From the NCBI GenBank assembly GCA_963736455.1, contig CAVTON010000001.1:1860001-1924000 (forward strand): a stretch of DNA of 64,000 nt, written 5' to 3'. The position numbers and the translations under genes are program-made. Shown piece after piece: positions 8,356 through 16,495 of this stretch (its first letter is position 1; each line of letters starts with the position of its first letter). The DNA comes from DAHUXD01 sp963736455 (GTDB lineage: Bacteria; Acidobacteriota; Thermoanaerobaculia; UBA5066; Gp7-AA6). The notes under the pieces were generated by a model. The model was not told the origin of the DNA. It searched no databases and saw only the letters and a program-made list of their open reading frames with translations.

Positions 8356-9339
8356 CTATGCTGCTGGCTTCTTCTCGTCGAGCTTGGCGAGCTCGGGCAC
8401 GTAGATCTTCACGAAGGCGTCCCGCCTCAGCTTGTCGAGGTACTCGGAGAAGCGCTTCTCGTACAGGTCGTCGGCGATGCGCTTGCGGAGGTCTTCCTTG
8501 ACCTCGGAAAACGGCTTGTAGCCCGGGGGCTTGCGATCGGTGACGTGGAACAGATGGATCGAATCGGAGAGCAGGGCCGGCGCAGGGTATTCCTCCGGAG
8601 GCGTCACGAAGATGGCGGCGTCGAGAGCCTCGACGAGCTCTCCCTTCGAGACGACGCCGAGGTCTCCGCCCTTGTCCTTCGTCGTCCCCTCGGAGATCTC
8701 CCTGGCGAGGTCACCGAACCCGGTGCCCGACTTCACCCTCTCCCGGATCTCCTCGATTCGCGTGACGGACTGCTGCCGAGCCTCGCCGTCGCTCGGGGAG
8801 AATTTCAGGACGATCTCGGCGACGTGCGCGGATTCCGGCACCGCGTAGAACTGGTCCTTCTTGCGCTCGTACTCGAGACGCAGCTGATCGTCGGTCAGCT
8901 GCAGCTGCGACGCCACGTCGCGGCCCACGACCTTCTGCAGCGTGATCGTCTGCCGCATCTGTCGCTTCAGCTCGTCGCGGGTCATGCCGGACTGGGCGAG
9001 CGCCGCGTCGAACTCGGCGTCGGTGGTCAGGTTGTACTGCGCCTTCACGCGGGCGACCGCGGCCTCGACCTCGTCGTCCGTCGCTGACACCGCCATCTCC
9101 TTGGCGCGCTCCTCGAGCAGCTTTTCGCGAATCAGGTCCTCGAGAACGGTGCGTTCGAGCTCCGTCGGGTCGGTCGGATGGTTCGGCGCCCGCGCCGCGA
9201 TCGCGAGACGCTTGTCGAACTCGGACTGCGTGATCAGCCGGTCGTTGACGCGCACCACGATCTGCTCGACGAGCTCCGCCGCGGGAACCACGGAGGCGGC
9301 GACCAGAAGCGCGGCCGCGAGGGATATGGGTCGGCGCAT
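8356..9339 (-). CDS. SurA/PpiC-like periplasmic peptidyl-prolyl isomerase
   Basis: A secreted chaperone/isomerase of about 327 residues. It has a signal peptide (MRRPISLAAALLVAASVVPA, cleavage near 23), a SurA-type N-terminal domain (VVRVNDRLITQSEFDKRL; long helices to about 170), and a parvulin domain at about 180-275 (HVAEIVLKF...GGDLGVVSKGEL...). The role is probably outer-membrane protein folding in the periplasm, which implies a diderm envelope. Two ATGs are possible, 9348 and 9339. The inner one follows AATAAT by 7 nt and gives a cleaner signal peptide; the outer one has a weak AAGGTG upstream. Confidence 0.88.
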   Translation of the reverse strand: MRRPISLAAALLVAASVVPAAELVEQIVVRVNDRLITQSEFDKRLAIAARAPNHPTDPTELERTVLEDLIREKLLEERAKEMAVSATDDEVEAAVARVKAQYNLTTDAEFDAALAQSGMTRDELKRQMRQTITLQKVVGRDVASQLQLTDDQLRLEYERKKDQFYAVPESAHVAEIVLKFSPSDGEARQQSVTRIEEIRERVKSGTGFGDLAREISEGTTKDKGGDLGVVSKGELVEALDAAIFVTPPEEYPAPALLSDSIHLFHVTDRKPPGYKPFSEVKEDLRKRIADDLYEKRFSEYLDKLRRDAFVKIYVPELAKLDEKKPAA

Positions 9340-9383
9340 GACGGCCATTATTAACACCTTTGGCCCTCCCGAATTCCAGTGCC

Positions 9384-12300
9384 TCAGGCGGCCCTCCGTT
9401 CGAGGGTCGGCAGCAGCGCGATCAAACCGGCCAGCAGCTCGTCCCCTCCGGAGGGCGCCGGCAGCGTCAGCACGCGCGCCGGAGAGAGGCTCGATCCCGG
9501 AGTCCGGCTCACGAACTCGAGCACGCGGTCGGCGTCGACGGACGCGTCCTCGGAAAAGCGGAGATGGACCTTCCCGGCCTGCCGCGTGATCGCGGTGACG
9601 CCGAGTCCCTCGGCCCGCGCGCGCAGCCGGGCGTACTCGACCAGCCGGCGCACCTCGGCCGGAGGCTCGCCGAAACGGTCGGCGATCTCCCGAGCGGTCT
9701 CCGCCAGCGCGGCGTCGTCCCCGGCGCGCGCGATCTTCTTGTAGATCATCATCCGCCAGTTCTCGTCCTCGACGTAGGCGTGCGGAATCGCGAGGTCGAG
9801 GCCGAGCGAGAGCGTGACCGCGCGCTCGGGCAGCGGCTGCTCTCCGCGGATCTCGCGGATCGCTTCCTCGAGCAGCGAAAGGTACGTCTCGAAGCCCACG
9901 GCCGCGATGTGGCCCGACTGTTCGCCGCCGAGCATGTTGCCCGACCCCCGGATCTCGAGGTCCCGGGCCGCGATGCGGAACCCCGCCCCGAGGTCGCAGA
10001 ACTCGCGGATCGACGCCAGGCGCTGTCGCGCCACCTCGGACAGCGCCGCCGTCTCCGGGACGAGCAGGTAGGCGTAGGCCGGCTTGTCGCTCCGGCCCAC
10101 GCGGCCGCGCAGCTGGTAGAGCTGGGCGAGGCCGAACGTCTCGGCGCGGTCGATGAGGATGGTGTTCGCCGACGGAATGTCGAGGCCGTTCTCGACGATC
10201 GCGGTGGCGAGAAGCACGTCGGCCTCCCGCGAGAAGAACCGCCGCATCGCCTTCTCGAGCTCTCCCTCCGCCATCTGGCCGTGCGCGACGGTGATGCGCA
10301 CCGACGGGAGCAGCTCGACGAGCATCTCGCGTATCCGTCCGATCGACTCGATCCGGTTGTGCACGAAGAACACCTGGCCGCCGCGGGCGATCTCTCCCTC
10401 GATCGCCTCGCGGATGATCTCGGGCTTGGACGGGACGACCTGGGTCTCGATGGCCAGGCGGTCCCGGGGCGGGGTCTCGATGATCGAGAGGTCGCGCAGG
10501 CCGGACAGCGAGAGGTGCAGCGAGCGCGGGATCGGCGTGGCCGACATCGAGAGCACGTCGATCGACGCCTTCCACTCCTTGAGCCGCTCCTTCTGCGCCA
10601 CGCCGAACCGCTGCTCCTCGTCCACGATCAGGAGGCCGAGGTCGCGGAACGCGAGGTCGCGTCCGAGCATGCGGTGCGTGGCGATCAGGATGTCCACCGA
10701 CCCGTCGGCGACCTGCGTGACGATCTTCTGCTGCTCGTTGCGGGACCGGAAGCGCGACAACAGATCGATGACGACCGGAAACGCCGCGAACCGCCGCCGG
10801 AAGGTCCGGAAGTGCTGATCGGCGAGAATCGTCGTCGGGGCGAGCACCGCCACCTGCTTGCCGTCGAGCACGGCCTTGAACGCGGCGCGCATGGCGACTT
10901 CGGTCTTCCCGTATCCCACGTCGCCGCACAGGAGCCGGTCCATGGGCTTCTCCGACTGCATGTCGCGCTTGACGTCCGCGATCGCCTGGGCCTGATCGGG
11001 GGTCTCGACGTACTCGAAGGCGTCCTCGAACTCCTTCTGCCACGGCGAATCCTTCGAAAACGCGAATCCGTCGGCGAGGCTGCGCCGGGCGTACAGCTTC
11101 AGGAGCTGGTCGGTCATGTCACGCATCGCCTTGCGCACCGAGGCCTTGCGCCGCGCCCAGCCCGCCCCCCCGAGCCGGTCGAGCGCCGGCTCGACGCCCT
11201 CGACGCCCGAATACTTCTGAACCAGGTCGAGGCGCTCGACCGGCAGCAGCAGCATCTTGCCCTCGGCGTATTCGATCTCCATGAACTCGCGCGGCTCGCC
11301 GTCGACCGGGACGCGCTTCAAGCCCTTGAAGCGGCCGATGCCGTAGTCGGCGTGGACGATCGCGTCGCCGAGCTTCAGGTCTCGCAGGTCGGAGAGGAAG
11401 GCCTCCGACGGCCGCCGCGCCGCGGCCGAGCGGCGTTCCTCGCCGAAGATCTCTTCCTCCGAATACACCGCCAGGCGCGGATCCCTCAGGCGGAACCCGG
11501 CCGAGATCTCGGCCGGGATCGAGACGACGGCACCCGGTCCTCGCTCGGACGAGACGTGGAAACCGTACTCGAGGGCGAGGCGCTTGAGCTTTTCGGCGCC
11601 TCCGGTCGGCCGCGACGCCACGAACACTTCTTCGCCGGAATCGAGCGCCTTCGTAAGGTCCGCGGCCGCCTCGGCGGCGCGCCCCGCATGGCCAGCGATC
11701 GCTTCGGCGGGCAGCCGCAGCTCCCGGCCGCCGCCCGCGCCGAGGCCGAGGCGGTCGAATCGCAGGCCGATGCCGTCGAGTCGGCCGCGGATTCGATCCG
11801 GCGCGTGCATCAACTCTTCCGGGGAGAAGGCGTCGCGGTCGGGGTCCCGGTCCGACGCGAGGCGCTCCGCGAAGGCTTCGAGCTCCTCCTCGATCGCGGC
11901 GGGCTCGACGAGCGCGACCAGGCCGCCCTTCGCGTAATCGAGCCAGCCGGCCGGGAGCGACGTGACGGCCGGGGCGAACACGATGCGCTCGGCCTCCGAA
12001 GGCGGACGCCCGATGCGCTCGGTCAGCAGCCGCCGGGCCTCATCCGACTCCTCCGCGGCGGCGAACGGAGGCAGGACGACCTCGTCGAGCCTCTCGCGCG
12101 AGCGCTGCGTGTCGGGGTCGAAGAGCCGCAGCGAGGAAATCGTGTCGCCGTCGAGCTCCACCCGCACGGCGAGGTCCCGGTCCGGCGGAAAGACGTCGAA
12201 GAGCCCTCCGCGCACGGCCAGATCGCCCGTCTCGACGACGAGGTCTCCGCGCCGGTAGCCGAGCCGCGTCAGGCGCTCGACGAGCTTCGAGAGCGAAACC

Positions 12301-12749
12301 TCGGCGCCGCGCGCGAGCCGGATCACGATCCGCTCGAAGTCTTCCGGCGCGGGCAGCCGCACGAAGAGGGATCGCGCCGGCAGCACCGCCGCGACCGGCC
12401 CGGCGCCGGACCGCAGGGCGGCCAGGAGCGCAAATTCGTCGCGGCGGGACTTCAGCGACGCGGGGATGCGCTGGTAGGGCGTCAGCGTCGGCGCGGGCGC
12501 CTGGAAGGCTCGCGCGGAGCCCGCCGCGTCGAGATCGCGGAGGAAGCGCTCGGCATCCTTCTCGTTCGGAACGATCGCGACGAACGGCTGTCGGAGGTCC
12601 TCCGCGAGCGCGGCGGAGAAAATCGCCGGCAGCGCACCGACGCCACCCGAAACGACGAGGCGGTCTTCTCCCCTCCGGACACTCGCGAGGAGGTCCGCAT
12701 AGGAGGGCAATCCGCGTACGAGATCCCTGAGCAACGAACTCAATGCCAT
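9384..12749 (-). CDS. mfd: Transcription-repair coupling factor
   Basis: Mfd is a DNA translocase that removes stalled RNA polymerase and recruits UvrA. All of its modules are present in 1121 residues. The UvrB-homologous N-terminal region includes TLTPYQRIPASLKSRRDEF. The RNA polymerase-interaction (CarD-like) domain is around 450-520 (ADYGIGRFKGL). RecG-like motor motifs follow: GDVGYGKTEVAMRAAF near residue 608, DEEQRFGV near 710, and QLRGRVGRSD. A C-terminal TRCF domain ends the protein. The ATG start is 39 nt after the iscS stop; TAGAGT at 12786-12791 could give it its own promoter. Confidence 0.97.
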   Translation of the reverse strand: MALSSLLRDLVRGLPSYADLLASVRRGEDRLVVSGGVGALPAIFSAALAEDLRQPFVAIVPNEKDAERFLRDLDAAGSARAFQAPAPTLTPYQRIPASLKSRRDEFALLAALRSGAGPVAAVLPARSLFVRLPAPEDFERIVIRLARGAEVSLSKLVERLTRLGYRRGDLVVETGDLAVRGGLFDVFPPDRDLAVRVELDGDTISSLRLFDPDTQRSRERLDEVVLPPFAAAEESDEARRLLTERIGRPPSEAERIVFAPAVTSLPAGWLDYAKGGLVALVEPAAIEEELEAFAERLASDRDPDRDAFSPEELMHAPDRIRGRLDGIGLRFDRLGLGAGGGRELRLPAEAIAGHAGRAAEAAADLTKALDSGEEVFVASRPTGGAEKLKRLALEYGFHVSSERGPGAVVSIPAEISAGFRLRDPRLAVYSEEEIFGEERRSAAARRPSEAFLSDLRDLKLGDAIVHADYGIGRFKGLKRVPVDGEPREFMEIEYAEGKMLLLPVERLDLVQKYSGVEGVEPALDRLGGAGWARRKASVRKAMRDMTDQLLKLYARRSLADGFAFSKDSPWQKEFEDAFEYVETPDQAQAIADVKRDMQSEKPMDRLLCGDVGYGKTEVAMRAAFKAVLDGKQVAVLAPTTILADQHFRTFRRRFAAFPVVIDLLSRFRSRNEQQKIVTQVADGSVDILIATHRMLGRDLAFRDLGLLIVDEEQRFGVAQKERLKEWKASIDVLSMSATPIPRSLHLSLSGLRDLSIIETPPRDRLAIETQVVPSKPEIIREAIEGEIARGGQVFFVHNRIESIGRIREMLVELLPSVRITVAHGQMAEGELEKAMRRFFSREADVLLATAIVENGLDIPSANTILIDRAETFGLAQLYQLRGRVGRSDKPAYAYLLVPETAALSEVARQRLASIREFCDLGAGFRIAARDLEIRGSGNMLGGEQSGHIAAVGFETYLSLLEEAIREIRGEQPLPERAVTLSLGLDLAIPHAYVEDENWRMMIYKKIARAGDDAALAETAREIADRFGEPPAEVRRLVEYARLRARAEGLGVTAITRQAGKVHLRFSEDASVDADRVLEFVSRTPGSSLSPARVLTLPAPSGGDELLAGLIALLPTLERRAA

Positions 12750-12785
12750 CGGCCGTCGGGGAACCCGTCGGCCGCCGGAGGCCGC

Positions 12786-12791
12786 ACTCTA
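12786..12791 (-). promoter_or_regulatory. Possible -10 element for mfd
   Basis: TAGAGT on the minus strand, overlapping the iscS stop codon, 36 nt before the mfd ATG. No clear -35 is visible. Confidence 0.35.
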
Positions 12792-14015
12792 TCGGTTCGA
12801 AGCCCGGGGAAAGGCAGATTTTTCGCGAAGGCGGGAAACGGCCTGGGCCACGGCTTCGATCGCGAAGTCCACTTCCTCGGCCGTGTTGCCCCGGCCGAGA
12901 CCGAACCGGATCGACGCGTGCGCCAGATCGGACGGGACGCCGATCGCCGTCAGCACGTGCGACGGCTCGAGCGACGCCGACGTGCAGGCCGAGCCGCTCG
13001 AGACCGCGAGATCCTTCAGGCCGGCGAGCAGCGCCTCGCCGTCCACCCCGGCGAAGGAGAGGTTGAGGTTCCCCGGCAGCCGGCGCTCCTCGACGCCGGG
13101 GCCGAGGCGGCCGTCGGGTTCGATCGCCGGCAGGGCGGCGCCGTTGACGCCGATGCCGCCCAGGCGCGAGACCAGACCCTCGTGGAGCCGGCGCCGCAGG
13201 AGCCGGAGGCGGCGGGCCTCCTCCTCCCTCTCGCCGACCGCGACCTCGGCGGCCTTGCCGAGGCCGACGATTCCCGGAACGTTCAGCGTGCCGGAACGCA
13301 CGCCATGCTCCTGGCCGCCCCCGAAGAGGAGCGGCTCGAGGCGCACTCGCGGCTGTCGCGCGCGGACGTACAGCGCGCCGACGCCCTTGGGGCCGTAGAT
13401 CTTGTGCGCCGAAACGGATGCGAGGTCCACGTTCATGGCGGCGACGTCGAACGGGACCTTGCCGAAGCCCTGCACGGCGTCGGTGTGAAACAGGACGCCC
13501 CGCTCGCGGCAGAGCTCGCCGATCCGCGCGATCGGATGAATGGTTCCGATCTCGTTGTTGGCGAGCATCAGGGAGACGAGAATCGTCCGATCCGTTATTG
13601 CCTCGCGCACGCGCTCGATCGGGAGCTCTCCGGTTTTCGACTCCGGCGCGAGGTATGTCACGGCGAAGCCTTCGCGCTCGAGCCGGCGGCCGGCGTCGAG
13701 GACCGCCGGATGCTCCGTCGAGGCGGTGATCACGTGCGCGCCGGGCTCCCGGCGCAGGCGCGCCGCGCCGAGGACGGCGAGGTTGTCGGATTCGGTCGCG
13801 CCGCTCGTGAAGACGATCTCCTTCGGCGACGCGTTCATGGCCCGCGCCACCTGTTCGCGCGCCGCGTCCACGGCCGCCTCGGCCTCCCACCCGAAGACGT
13901 GGCCGCGCGAGGACGGGTTGCCGAAGGCCTTCGTGAAGTAGGGGACCATCGCCTCGAAGACGCGCGGATCCACCGGCGTCGTGGCGTTGTGGTCGAGATA
14001 GATCGGAAGCCGCAT
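12789..14015 (-). CDS. iscS: Cysteine desulfurase, IscS/NifS class I
   Basis: This PLP enzyme takes sulfur from cysteine for Fe-S clusters, thiolated tRNA or other acceptors. It has 408 residues. The PLP lysine is K205 in SVSAHKIYGPKG. The persulfide cysteine is C344 in SSGSACTSASLEPSHVL, which matches the IscS-type loop. The N-terminus IYLDHNATTP is canonical. No iscU or iscR is adjacent in the window, so its sulfur acceptor cannot be read from context. The gene is first in a minus-strand pair with mfd and has a CATAAT hexamer 9 nt before ATG with no Shine-Dalgarno, suggesting a near-leaderless mRNA. Confidence 0.93.
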   Translation of the reverse strand: MRLPIYLDHNATTPVDPRVFEAMVPYFTKAFGNPSSRGHVFGWEAEAAVDAAREQVARAMNASPKEIVFTSGATESDNLAVLGAARLRREPGAHVITASTEHPAVLDAGRRLEREGFAVTYLAPESKTGELPIERVREAITDRTILVSLMLANNEIGTIHPIARIGELCRERGVLFHTDAVQGFGKVPFDVAAMNVDLASVSAHKIYGPKGVGALYVRARQPRVRLEPLLFGGGQEHGVRSGTLNVPGIVGLGKAAEVAVGEREEEARRLRLLRRRLHEGLVSRLGGIGVNGAALPAIEPDGRLGPGVEERRLPGNLNLSFAGVDGEALLAGLKDLAVSSGSACTSASLEPSHVLTAIGVPSDLAHASIRFGLGRGNTAEEVDFAIEAVAQAVSRLREKSAFPRASNR

Positions 14016-14024
14016 TCCGACTCA

Positions 14025-14030
14025 ATTATG
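14025..14030 (-). promoter_or_regulatory. -10 element of iscS (near-leaderless)
   Basis: CATAAT on the minus strand, 9 nt before the ATG at 14015. Confidence 0.55.
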
Positions 14031-14032
14031 GT

Positions 14033-14049
14033 CCGGGGCGGCGCCCCGG
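14033..14049. terminator. GC-rich perfect palindrome (terminator or operator)
   Basis: CCGGGGCG-G-CGCCCCGG, an 8-bp perfect inverted repeat with a 1-nt centre. It lies between the stop of the upstream beta-helix gene (14083) and the iscS -10 element. It has no T-tract, so it could be a factor-dependent terminator or an operator in the iscS promoter. Confidence 0.45.
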
Positions 14050-14082
14050 TTCGCTCGGGTCAGCGGGCCGTGCGCACCCGGA

Positions 14083-16449
14083 TCACTGCAGGTGGAACGC
14101 CTTCGTCATGAACACCGCCATCTGGCCCCGCGTATTGGGGTTGCCCGGGCAATAGTTCCCTCCGCCGCAGCCTCCCGTAACCCCTTCGGCGGCGAGCTGT
14201 TCGATCCAGTTCGCAAACGTGGAGGGACAGGGAACGTCCGGGAAGATGCCCATGCACGTCGGCGGAAGGTACGACGATCCGTGCTCCCCCTTCAGGAGAA
14301 ACACGGCCATCTGGTCGCGGCGAACGGGCGTCTGAGGACAGAAGTTTTCTCCGCCGCACCCGCCCGTGATGCCCTCGGCCGCCATCTCCTCGATCCAATC
14401 GGCGAACGTCGAGGGACAGGGGACATCCGCGAAGGTCCCCGTACAGGGAGGCGGCGTGAAGCACAGCCCATGTTTGCCCTTGAGGATGAAGACCGCCATC
14501 TGCTGCCGAAGAGTGTCGTCGTTGACGCCGTACAGACCTCCGCCGATGCCCGCCGTGATCGCGTTCGACACCAGGGTCGTGACGAAGGAATAAAACTGCT
14601 GGCTGCTCGGCACGTCGAGAAAATCAGCCACGAACGCCTTGACGAGGGTCCCGGTGGTGCCGTCGGTGTTCGTGACGACGAGATCGTTGGCCGTTCCGGG
14701 AGCCAGGGCCGGAGTCAAAACCGACATCGAGGAGTAGGAGAAAACCGAAACCCCCGTGGCGGGAACGCCTCCGAGCGTGACGTTCGCTCCCGAGAGGAAG
14801 TTCGTGCCCGAGATGTCCAGGGTTGTCCCGCCCGCCGGCGGCCCGGAGCGGATGTTGACCGAGAACGGCAGCCGCTGGGAGAACTCGGACGTGTTCCCGG
14901 ACGGATCCGTCGCCGTCACCGAGATCTTCGAGCCAGCCGCCACCGCCGGCAGCGTCGATACCGCAAAGGGAGCGTTGCCGGAACCGTCGGTGGTCACCTG
15001 CGAGGAGCCCAGATACGTCTCGCCCTCCAGGAAATCTCTCGGGAAGTTGGAGCAGGCCGCGTTGGAATAGAAGTCGAGGTCGAAGGTCGTGCCCGGAGTC
15101 GAGTTCAGAAGACCGGCCACCGTCGTGTTGCCGGCGCCGTACGTGATCGAAGAGATGACGGGAAAGTTCTGAAGATCGTTCGCGCCCGTGTCCGCGTCGC
15201 CGAGATCGTTCGCGACCGGATGGCTCGACCCGGTGGAAAGCGAGATTCCGAGCGGCGCATTGTCGTGGATGGAGTTGCCCCGGATCGTGTTGCGCGTCCC
15301 GCTCAGGACGACGAGGCCGGATCCACCGTTGTACGCGATCAGGTTCCCGCCCGGTCCTCCGGCCGTCGACGATCCGATGATGCTGGGCGAGGCCGGCGTC
15401 GGCGACGACATGACGCGCAGGCCGAGGAGCGTGTTGGGCAGAGGCAGCGTGTGCGAGGCATCGACGCCGACGAAGTTGCCCTGGACGACCATGCCGTCCG
15501 CGGAGAGGTCCAGGCCGATCGGGTTGCCGGAGACGAGGTTGCCCTCGCCGGCGCCCGTTCCCCCGACCACGAGGTTCGGTCCGCCCTGATCGATCCCGCC
15601 GACGGCGTTGCCGAGCGCCACGGTTCCCGTCACGTCGGTGCCGATCCGGTTCCCCTGAATCGTGACGTCGGGGTGGTGGTTGATCAGGATTCCGTACATC
15701 GGGTTGCCCGAGATGAGGTTGCCGGCGCCTGGCCCTCCGATCAACAGCGGAGCGTCGAACGTGCCCGAAACGCAGACGATACCGCTGCCGTTGTTGGGGA
15801 GCGCCAAGGTTCCCGTCACGTCTGTGCCGATCTTGTTGTTCTGGATCGTTCCGCCGCCGGAGTTCATGTTGATGCCGTGGCCGTCGTTTCCGGAGATGAG
15901 GTTGCCGTCGGCGGCGGAGGGTCCGCCGATCGTGAGGATCGCGGCCGCCACCTCGATCCCTTCTCCGTTCGGTACCGCCACGGTCCCCGTGGCGTCCGTG
16001 CCGATGTAGCAGGCCTGGACCGTGACCGGAACCGGCGCGCCTGCACTGACCGCCGTGAGGCAGTCGCCGATGGCCAGGCCCTTGATCGTCGCTCCACCGA
16101 CGCCGTTCACGCTGAAGCCGCTGAAAATGCCGCCGCAGGTGATCTGGATCAGCGGCGAGCCGGCGTAGCCCGGCTGCGTGGTCCCGTCGATCGTCACGCC
16201 TCCGGTCGCGACGCTGAGAAAGGGGAGGCCGCTCGCGAGCGCGATGGTCTGGACGCCCGAGGCAGGAATGTCGAAGGAGATCGTGTGCGGCCCCGGTCCG
16301 CCGGCGTTGGCGTCCGTGATCGCCTGACGGAGCGAGCCCACGCCGGAGTCGTTGGCATTGGTCACCGTGAAGGTGGCCGCGGTGGCGAAGTGGAACCAGA
16401 AAATGAGAAGTAGCGAAGAAAAAATGAAGGCACAACGCGAGCGGATCAT
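14083..16449 (-). CDS. Secreted parallel beta-helix protein with IPT/TIG domain and three SLH-like repeats
   Basis: An exported 788-residue protein. It has a signal peptide (about 1-24, ending FHFATA) and the motif FTVTNANDSGVGSLRQAITDAN typical of CSLREA-like beta-helix proteins. A long right-handed beta-helix (about 40-420) has repeated G-N-x-I-x-G-N turns and IGTDVTGT units. A TIG/IPT beta-sandwich follows (about 530-600), then three SLH-like repeats (about 605-788), each with F-DVP, WIE, GITGGCGG and QMAVF motifs. The role is probably surface attachment or polysaccharide binding; no catalytic residues were recognised. A GGGAGGGAGG site precedes the ATG. It is tandem with the paralogue at 16496. 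Confidence 0.85.
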   Translation of the reverse strand: MIRSRCAFIFSSLLLIFWFHFATAATFTVTNANDSGVGSLRQAITDANAGGPGPHTISFDIPASGVQTIALASGLPFLSVATGGVTIDGTTQPGYAGSPLIQITCGGIFSGFSVNGVGGATIKGLAIGDCLTAVSAGAPVPVTVQACYIGTDATGTVAVPNGEGIEVAAAILTIGGPSAADGNLISGNDGHGINMNSGGGTIQNNKIGTDVTGTLALPNNGSGIVCVSGTFDAPLLIGGPGAGNLISGNPMYGILINHHPDVTIQGNRIGTDVTGTVALGNAVGGIDQGGPNLVVGGTGAGEGNLVSGNPIGLDLSADGMVVQGNFVGVDASHTLPLPNTLLGLRVMSSPTPASPSIIGSSTAGGPGGNLIAYNGGSGLVVLSGTRNTIRGNSIHDNAPLGISLSTGSSHPVANDLGDADTGANDLQNFPVISSITYGAGNTTVAGLLNSTPGTTFDLDFYSNAACSNFPRDFLEGETYLGSSQVTTDGSGNAPFAVSTLPAVAAGSKISVTATDPSGNTSEFSQRLPFSVNIRSGPPAGGTTLDISGTNFLSGANVTLGGVPATGVSVFSYSSMSVLTPALAPGTANDLVVTNTDGTTGTLVKAFVADFLDVPSSQQFYSFVTTLVSNAITAGIGGGLYGVNDDTLRQQMAVFILKGKHGLCFTPPPCTGTFADVPCPSTFADWIEEMAAEGITGGCGGENFCPQTPVRRDQMAVFLLKGEHGSSYLPPTCMGIFPDVPCPSTFANWIEQLAAEGVTGGCGGGNYCPGNPNTRGQMAVFMTKAFHLQ

Positions 16450-16495
16450 GGCGGCGCCTCCCTCCCTGCCGCAAGCTCCTGCATTCGCACGCGGA

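Noticed and set aside
9360..14111. A very long open frame on the plus strand, 1583 codons, antisense to mfd and iscS.
   Set aside because: It is the mirror frame of well-recognised minus-strand genes. Its product is low-complexity and Arg/His/Asp-rich, as expected from GC-rich antisense reading.
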